Source: Rhodococcus tukisamuensis NBRC 100609
GTDB lineage: Bacteria > Actinomycetota > Actinomycetes > Mycobacteriales > Mycobacteriaceae
Assembly (NCBI RefSeq): GCF_001894985.1
Contig: NZ_BCXG01000007.1
Coordinates: 186,001 to 250,000 of the forward strand
Reading direction: 5' to 3'
Length of the DNA: 64,000 nucleotides
The notes under the pieces: generated by a model
Told to the model about the DNA's origin: nothing
The model's database searches: none
Seen by the model: only the letters and a program-made list of their open reading frames with translations
Part shown: positions 59,198 to 64,000 of the stretch, in pieces
How the letters are laid out: each line of letters starts with the position of its first letter
How positions within the stretch are numbered: position 1 is the first letter of the stretch
Position numbers and translations under genes: made by a program

Positions 59198-59891
59198 TCG
59201 CGGTGAGGGGGCCGGCTGCCGTCGACCGGGCGGCGGCCAGCACCCCGAAAACCAGCAGCGCCTGCCCGGCGACGTAGGTGAGCATCACCGCGAACCCCTC
59301 GGCCGGCGGGTGGTACCAGTCCGCGAACGCGCCGAGCGCAATCATGGAGTCGGACAGCAGGAACAGCGCCCCGCCGACGGCCGCGACCCGGCCCAGCGCC
59401 GTGCTGAGCGCGGCCATCGCGCCAAGACAGATGCCGTAGACCAGCGCGGGTACGAGCAGCGGCCCCGCACCCGGCGCGCAGGCCGCCACCAGGGCAACGA
59501 TCACCGCGACGTATCCGAAAACCGCCGGTCGGCGCAGCACGCTCGCCGCGCGGTAGGGCCAGAACGCGGCGATGTACGCCAGCTGCGCGAGCAGGAAGAA
59601 CCCGATCATCACGAGAAACGCGGTGTCGCCGTCCGCGAGGTCCGGCGCGGCGTCGCCCAGCCAGGACAGGCCGAGCGCGGCCAGCGTCAGCCGGACCAGC
59701 CGTGGGCGCGGCGCGGCGGTGGCCAGCGCCAGGAACCCGGCGAGCAGCGGCATCAGGAACCACTGGCTCACGTTCGCCACGCCGTCCGCGCCGACGAGCT
59801 GGGCGGCCAGGTGGGTCACCGACACCGCGGCGAACGCGCCCAGTGCGGCTGCGGGCCGGCGTCCGAAAGGTCCTGCGGGGTCGGCAATCAT
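59178..59891 (-). CDS. YhhN family membrane protein (lysoplasmalogenase-like)
   Basis: 237 residues with about eight membrane helices and little loop sequence. The family signature shows in LSWLGDAAPDL and ALFLLSDSMIALGAFADW, whose aspartates match the TMEM86/YhhN active-site positions as I recall them. Eukaryotic homologues hydrolyse lysoplasmalogen; the bacterial role is uncertain. The ATG at 59891 gives MIADPAGPFGRRPAAALGAF; readings further upstream have no support. The 198-base gap to the CoA transferase contains element copy B. Confidence 0.88.
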   Translation of the reverse strand: MIADPAGPFGRRPAAALGAFAAVSVTHLAAQLVGADGVANVSQWFLMPLLAGFLALATAAPRPRLVRLTLAALGLSWLGDAAPDLADGDTAFLVMIGFFLLAQLAYIAAFWPYRAASVLRRPAVFGYVAVIVALVAACAPGAGPLLVPALVYGICLGAMAALSTALGRVAAVGGALFLLSDSMIALGAFADWYHPPAEGFAVMLTYVAGQALLVFGVLAAARSTAAGPLTATTSSGR

Positions 59892-59959
59892 CTGACCAGG
59901 GTAGGGCGTGTCTCTCAACCCCACTCGGATGCACCTGGCGAAGCAATCGCGGTCCGGCA

Positions 59960-60017
59960 AGGCGGAGGAGAAGCCGATACCGGGGTTGTATCGGCGCCGA
60001 CGACAACGCAGCGGGGC
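59960..60017 (+). other. Conserved structured intergenic element, copy B
   Basis: AGGCGGAG (59960-59967), 33 bases, then CGACAACGCAGCGGGGC (60001-60017). The hairpin is GCCGATAC-CGGGGTT-GTATCGGC. Loop position and spacing are identical to copy A, while stem pairs differ with pairing kept. It lies 72 bases upstream of the CoA transferase start, in the divergent gap with YhhN. Confidence 0.6.
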
Positions 60018-60077
60018 AGCGATTGGGCGCCAGGGGCGCCGAAACGGGGGTTGGGAGATACGCCCGGTCTGCGGGTA

Positions 60078-60083
60078 TAGCGT
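60078..60083 (+). promoter_or_regulatory. Leaderless -10 box of the CoA transferase
   Basis: TAGCGT (within TATAGCGT) ends 6 bases before the ATG at 60090, without a clear ribosome-binding site. Confidence 0.4.
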
Positions 60084-60089
60084 CCAGGG

Positions 60090-61445
60090 ATGGTGTCCGC
60101 CGAGCTGCTCCTCACCGACTACCAGAACGGCTGCGCGCTGCCGCGCCCGTCGGGTCGGGAAGTCTTCCCGCCCGCCGACGGCTTCCTCTCGTCCCGGTTG
60201 CCGACCGCCGCCCTCGCCCTGGGGTCCGTCGGCGCGCTGGCCTCCGCCGTCGACCGGCTGCTCGCCTCCCGCGGCCTGGATCCGCACCCGTGGGCGCTCG
60301 ACCCGGAGCGGGTCGCCGCGTCGTTCGCCGGGGACGCGATGATGCGCATCGACGGCGAACCGGTGTCCGGGTTCGCGCCGATGTCGGGGTTCTTCGCCGC
60401 CGCCGACGGGTGGGTTCGCACCCACGCGAACTACCCACACCATCGCGCCCGACTGCTGGAGGCGCTCGAGCTCGCGGAGGACTCCGACGCGGGCGTGCTG
60501 TCCTCGCGGATCGGGACGATGTCGGCGCAGGAGGTCGAGGACCGGGCCGCCGAGTCCGGCGCCGTCGCGGCGCGGGTACGGACCGAGGCACAGTGGTCGC
60601 GGCATCCGCAGGGGGTCGCCTCCGCCGTCGGGCCGATCGTCCGGATGGGCACGCCCGGGTCTGCGCCCGGCACCGACCCGACCCCGCTGGGTCACGCCGG
60701 CCGGACCACCGATCCGGCCCGACCGCTGGCCGGGCTGCGGGTCCTGGACCTGACCCGGGTACTGGCCGGCCCGGTCGCCGGGCGGGCGTTGGCGCTGCTC
60801 GGGGCGCAGGTGCTCCGCGTCGATCCGCCGCACCTGCACGAGATCGACTGGCAGCACCGCGACACCGGCCAGGGAAAGCGGTCGGCGCTGCTGGACCTCG
60901 GCTCCGACGACGGGGCTCGGGCGATGCGCGGACTGCTGTCCACCGCCGACGTGCTCGTCACCGGCTACCGCCCCGGCGCGCTGGACCGGTTCGGGCTCGC
61001 CGAAGCGGCCGCCGGGATGGTGCACGGCTCGGTCAGCGCGTGGGGCACCGACGGCCCGTGGGCACACCGCCGGGGTTTCGACTCCATAGTCCAGGCCGCG
61101 ACCGGCATCTCGCTCGCCGAGGGCGGCGAACATCCCGGCGTGCTGCCGGTGCAGGCGCTCGACCACGCCAGCGGGTACCTGCTGGCCGCCGGGATCGTGG
61201 ACGCGCTGACCCTGCGCCGCGGCGACGGCTCGGGGCGGACGGTGTCGGTGTCGCTGGCCAGGACCGCCCGCTGGCTGCTCGACGCGCCCGGACGGGTCGC
61301 CGATCCGGTGACCGCACGGGCGCCCGGCCCGGACACCACGGTCACCCACGGGGCGGTCACCGCCGCCCGTCCCCCGCTTCCCGGTTGTCAGAGCTACCCG
61401 TTTCCCGCCCACGACTGGGGCGCCGACGCCCCGCACTGGGTCTGA
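60090..61445 (+). CDS. Family III CoA transferase (CaiB/BaiF)
   Basis: 451-residue enzyme that moves CoA between carboxylic acids or activates one. The second half holds the family core: LAGLRVLDLTRVLAGPVAGRALALLGAQVLRVDPP (CoA-binding start), GQGKRSALLDLGS, and DVLVTGYRPGALDRFGL. The likely catalytic aspartate is Asp358 in VQALDHASGYLLAAGI. The first 205 residues are a shortened, diverged domain (FAPMSGFFAAADGWVRTHANYPHHRARLL), as in other mycobacterial members. Followed by OsmC and nucleoside hydrolase genes on the same strand. Confidence 0.92.
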   Translation: MVSAELLLTDYQNGCALPRPSGREVFPPADGFLSSRLPTAALALGSVGALASAVDRLLASRGLDPHPWALDPERVAASFAGDAMMRIDGEPVSGFAPMSGFFAAADGWVRTHANYPHHRARLLEALELAEDSDAGVLSSRIGTMSAQEVEDRAAESGAVAARVRTEAQWSRHPQGVASAVGPIVRMGTPGSAPGTDPTPLGHAGRTTDPARPLAGLRVLDLTRVLAGPVAGRALALLGAQVLRVDPPHLHEIDWQHRDTGQGKRSALLDLGSDDGARAMRGLLSTADVLVTGYRPGALDRFGLAEAAAGMVHGSVSAWGTDGPWAHRRGFDSIVQAATGISLAEGGEHPGVLPVQALDHASGYLLAAGIVDALTLRRGDGSGRTVSVSLARTARWLLDAPGRVADPVTARAPGPDTTVTHGAVTAARPPLPGCQSYPFPAHDWGADAPHWV

Positions 61446-61514
61446 CCGATGCCGGGGTCCGACCGGGCGTCGGGTGTGGTCGGGACGGGCTCGCGAGCTG
61501 GCAGAATCAGCCGG

Positions 61515-62000
61515 GTGCGCGAACATCGCTACGACCTGACCGTGACGTGGACCGGCAACAGCGGCAAGGGAACTGCGGACCCTCGCGCCTACGGCCGCGG
61601 ACACGTCGTCTCGGCGACCGGCAAACCGGACCTGCCGGGCAGCTCCGACCCTTCGTTCCGCGGCGACCCGTCGCGCTGGAACCCGGAGGAACTGCTGGTT
61701 GCGTCACTGTCCCAGTGCCACATGCTCTGGTTCCTCGGCCTCGCGGCGTCGGCCGGTGTGGTGGTGACCGGGTACGTCGACCACCCGACCGGCACGATGA
61801 CCGAGGAATCCGGCGGCGCCGGACAATTCGCCGAGGTGACGCTCCGGCCGGAGGTCACGGTGTCGCCGTCCGCGGGCTCGGCGACCGACGTCCGCGACCG
61901 GCTCGACGCACTCCACCAGGAGGCCCACCAGATGTGCTTCATTGCGCGCTCGGTGAACTTCCCGGTGCGCCACCAGGCCCGCGTCCGGATCGGGGCCTGA
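61515..62000 (+). CDS. OsmC family peroxiredoxin-like protein
   Basis: 161-residue hydroperoxide reductase family protein. The two reactive cysteines are in VASLSQCHMLWFLGLAASAG and EAHQMCFIARSVNFPV, at the usual OsmC positions. NPEELLVASLSQCH is the family signature. The GTG at 61515 starts VREHRYDLTVTWTG; no strong ribosome-binding site. It ends 1 base before the nucleoside hydrolase start, so the two are probably co-transcribed. Confidence 0.93.
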   Translation: MREHRYDLTVTWTGNSGKGTADPRAYGRGHVVSATGKPDLPGSSDPSFRGDPSRWNPEELLVASLSQCHMLWFLGLAASAGVVVTGYVDHPTGTMTEESGGAGQFAEVTLRPEVTVSPSAGSATDVRDRLDALHQEAHQMCFIARSVNFPVRHQARVRIGA

Positions 62001-62001
62001 G

Positions 62002-63084
62002 GTGACCGACGAATCGGCATGGGTCCCGCTGATCCTCGACCTCGACACCGGCATCGACGACTCGCTGGCCCTGCTGTACCTGCTGGCCAGTCCCGAGGCC
62101 GAGATCCTGACGGTCGCGAGCACCGCGGGCAACGTGCCCGCCGCGCAGGTCGCCGCCAACAACCTGGCCTGGCTGGACCTGTGCGGCCGGCCGGACGTCG
62201 AGGTCACCCTCGGTTCGCCGGTGCCGCTGACCGATCCGCTCCGCACCACCGAGGACACCCACGGCCCGCAGGGCATCGGTTACGCCGAGTTGCCCGCGTC
62301 GGGCCGGCGGGTCTCGACGCGCAGCGCGACGCAGGCCTGGGTGGAGGTGGCGCGGTCCCGGCCCGGCGAGGTGACCGGACTGGTGACCGGCCCGCTGACC
62401 AACCTCGCACTCGCGCTCCGGCTCGAACCCGCACTGCCACAGCTGCTCCGGCGGCTGGTGGTGATGGGTGGCGCGTTCAACCATCCCGGCAACACCACCC
62501 CCGAGTCCGAGTGGAACATCTCGGTGGACCCGGAGGCGGCGCAGGAGGTGTTCGCCGCGTTCTCCGCGGCGCCCGCGGACCGCCGGCCGATCGTCTGCCC
62601 GCTCGACATCACCGAGACCATCGAGATGCGACCCGAGCACCTGCGGCGCCTCGCCGCGGCCGCGGGCAGCGTGCCGGCCGAGATTGTCACCGAGCTGGAT
62701 CCGCCCGGAACCCGTTCGGCCGCATCCGTTCCGATCATCCGACATCTGTCCGACGCGGTGCGGTTCTACCTCGAGTTCCACCGCGACCACGGGCAGGGCT
62801 TCCTGGCCCACATGCACGACCCGTTCGCCGCTGCGCTCGCACTGGACCCGGCCCTGGCCGAGTACCGGCCCGCCACCGTCGACGTCGAGCTCGCCGGAAC
62901 CCTCACTCGCGGTTGCACGGTCGCGGACTGGCACGGGATGTGGGGCCGCTCACCAAATGTCGACGTCGCGGTCCGGACCGATCCGGACGCGTTCTTCGCC
63001 CGTCTCGTCGACCGGGTCGGCGCCTTTGCCCGAGATCAGACGGACACCGATCTGCGCACGGGTTCGGACGAATTCAGGACTTAA
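62002..63084 (+). CDS. Inosine-uridine-preferring nucleoside hydrolase family protein
   Basis: 360-residue N-ribohydrolase that splits a nucleoside into base and ribose. The calcium-binding aspartate cluster DLDTGIDDSLAL is at residues 13 to 24, the central VTGPLTNLALAL and VMGGAFNHPGNTTPESEWNISVDPEAAQ follow, and DPFAAALALDP is near the C-terminus. The GTG start directly follows the OsmC stop. Ribonucleoside specificity cannot be read from these motifs. Confidence 0.94.
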   Translation: MTDESAWVPLILDLDTGIDDSLALLYLLASPEAEILTVASTAGNVPAAQVAANNLAWLDLCGRPDVEVTLGSPVPLTDPLRTTEDTHGPQGIGYAELPASGRRVSTRSATQAWVEVARSRPGEVTGLVTGPLTNLALALRLEPALPQLLRRLVVMGGAFNHPGNTTPESEWNISVDPEAAQEVFAAFSAAPADRRPIVCPLDITETIEMRPEHLRRLAAAAGSVPAEIVTELDPPGTRSAASVPIIRHLSDAVRFYLEFHRDHGQGFLAHMHDPFAAALALDPALAEYRPATVDVELAGTLTRGCTVADWHGMWGRSPNVDVAVRTDPDAFFARLVDRVGAFARDQTDTDLRTGSDEFRT

Positions 63085-63115
63085 GTCACACCTGTCACAC
63101 GCCGGGTTGTAGCGT
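63085..63115 (+). promoter_or_regulatory. MtrA-like direct repeat and -10 box
   Basis: GTCACACCTGTCACACGC (63085-63102) is a 9-bp-period direct repeat of GTCACA, the pattern known for MtrA binding sites in mycobacteria. A -10 box TAGCGT (63110-63115) follows. It would start transcription about 36 bases before the ATG at 63158. Confidence 0.5.
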
Positions 63116-63157
63116 CGGACCAAACCCCACGAGGGACAGCACGATTGGGAGGTCTGG

Positions 63158-64000
63158 ATGATCGATCGACGAAGGCTTCTCCTGGGTGTCGCGGGCGCCG
63201 GCCTGTTGGCGGGCGGCACCACCGCCGGACCGGCACAGGCGCAGTTGTCGTCGAACTGGCCATTGCCGCAACCGACCACCCCGCCGGCGGCCTCGCCGCT
63301 GCCGCCGGTGCCGGCTCCCACCGTCGCGCCTCTCCCGACATCCGCGCCCACCACGACCGCCGCCGAGCTGCCGTTGGCACTCGTCTACCGCGGACCCGCC
63401 TCCTCGCCGGGCTGCCCGGAGTCCGCCGCCGCACTGCTGCAGACGGCGCCGCGTCCGTTCCGCACCGCGTACGTCGGACCGCAGGAGAAGCTGAAGATCA
63501 CCAAGAATGTCCTCGACACGGCCACCGTCTACGTGCAGCCGGGCGGCGGCACCCTGTCCGCGGCCTGGGTCGCGATGCAGCCGTACGCCAACGTCATCCG
63601 GAACTGGGTCTCCGGGGGCGGGAACTACCTCGGGTTCTGCCTCGGCGGCTACCTCGCCGGCGCGACACCGGGTTTCAAGCTGCTGCCCGGCGACACCTGG
63701 CAGTACATCACCGCGGCCGACGCGACGGTCACGACCACCGACGCCGCTCGGATCACCGTCCTCTGGCGCGGCGAACCGCGCACCCTCTACTTCCAGGACG
63801 GCCCGGTCTTCGAGCTGAACTCGAACCACACCGCGCAGATCCTCGCGACCTACGCCGGTGGCCAGGCCGCCGCGGTGGTCGCGGACTATGCCGCCGGCCG
63901 GGTCGGCGTCGTCGCACCGCATCCCGAGGCGCACAGCGGCTGGTTCCGCAGCGACGGGCTCTCGCCCACCAACGCGATCCACCCGGAGCTCGGACACGAC
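63158..64000 (+). CDS. Tat-exported protein with BPL-N (GATase1-like) domain, 3' end cut
   Basis: 281 residues are visible with no stop before the window end. Residues 1 to 30 (MIDRRRLLLGVAGAGLLAGGTTAGPAQAQ) look like a twin-arginine signal. Residues 31 to 70 are a Pro/Ala/Thr-rich linker. From about 75 the domain resembles the N-terminal domain of biotin-protein ligase: LVYRGPASSPGCPESAAALL, TVYVQPGGGTLSAAWVAM and GGNYLGFCLGGYLAG, where the Cys has the place of a class I amidotransferase nucleophile. NSNHTAQILATYAGGQAAAVVADY continues the fold. GGAGG lies 6 bases upstream of the ATG. Probably a cell-wall or envelope enzyme; substrate unknown. Confidence 0.85.
   Translation, partial: MIDRRRLLLGVAGAGLLAGGTTAGPAQAQLSSNWPLPQPTTPPAASPLPPVPAPTVAPLPTSAPTTTAAELPLALVYRGPASSPGCPESAAALLQTAPRPFRTAYVGPQEKLKITKNVLDTATVYVQPGGGTLSAAWVAMQPYANVIRNWVSGGGNYLGFCLGGYLAGATPGFKLLPGDTWQYITAADATVTTTDAARITVLWRGEPRTLYFQDGPVFELNSNHTAQILATYAGGQAAAVVADYAAGRVGVVAPHPEAHSGWFRSDGLSPTNAIHPELGHD

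Noticed and set aside
59892-61604. N-terminal extension of the YhhN protein
   Set aside because: It runs antisense to the CoA transferase gene and lacks membrane or family features; the ATG at 59891 gives a normal YhhN length.
1-64000. CRISPR arrays, insertion sequences, integrases and attachment sites
   Set aside because: No regularly spaced repeats, transposase or integrase motifs, or tRNA-associated direct repeats were found; the tRNA-Leu has no visible duplicated 3' end downstream.

Overview
The window is about 70% GC and looks like a mycolic-acid actinomycete (Mycobacteriales), most likely Rhodococcus or a close relative. Evidence: an antigen-85-type mycolyltransferase, the mycothiol gene mshC, an F420-type PPOX enzyme, an IdeR/DtxR box, and a gene order around uppP and pyrD that I recognise from Mycobacterium tuberculosis (Rv2130c to Rv2141c). 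No insertion sequence, prophage or CRISPR array was seen.

Layout. Positions 1-12.2 kb are an accessory oxidoreductase region with mixed strands: aldehyde dehydrogenase (5' end cut off by the window), VOC protein, zinc alcohol dehydrogenase, secreted alpha/beta hydrolase plus SDR, FMO-type monooxygenase, LysR with a SnoaL-like target, a tautomerase, a broken aldo/keto reductase remnant, a mycolyltransferase, a CPBP membrane protein, and a divergent XRE-cupin regulator/thioredoxin-reductase-like pair. At 12.2-14.4 kb are two small membrane proteins and mshC. At 14.5-41.3 kb one minus-strand gene encodes a seven-module NRPS of about 8,940 residues with two epimerization domains and a terminal thioesterase. 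At 41.5-44.5 kb lie SCO1664-family, DUF3090, histidine phosphatase and uppP genes. In M. tuberculosis this set runs on to cysQ and mshC, so the NRPS sits inside a conserved housekeeping block where cysQ would be expected. At 44.7-49.9 kb is a heme iron unit: aldo/keto reductase-like protein, PPOX protein, then heme oxygenase behind an IdeR box, then hmuTUV. At 49.9-54.6 kb the conserved block resumes: Rv2137c-like, LppL-like lipoprotein, pyrD, PEBP and M20 peptidase. At 54.7-64 kb are tRNA-Leu(GAG), a cytoplasmic subtilase, an SDR with a Cys4 motif, a saccharopine-dehydrogenase-like protein, YhhN, a family III CoA transferase, OsmC, a nucleoside hydrolase, and a Tat-exported BPL-N protein cut by the window end.

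How it works together. The NRPS should build a heptapeptide with D residues at positions 3 and 5, capped by an acyl or aryl group supplied in trans, and released by its own thioesterase. No MbtH, starter ligase, tailoring enzyme or exporter is visible nearby, so its product is unknown. HmuTUV would import heme and heme oxygenase would open it under low iron; the PPOX protein upstream is a candidate F420-dependent biliverdin reductase.

The two most unusual signals are (1) the NRPS, with a full starter C domain followed by the isolated C-terminal lobe of a second C domain, and (2) a pair of intergenic elements (57841-57898 and 59960-60017) sharing both flanks, a 33-nt spacing, a conserved loop and a hairpin stem with compensatory changes. 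All calls come from reading the sequence; no database search was run.
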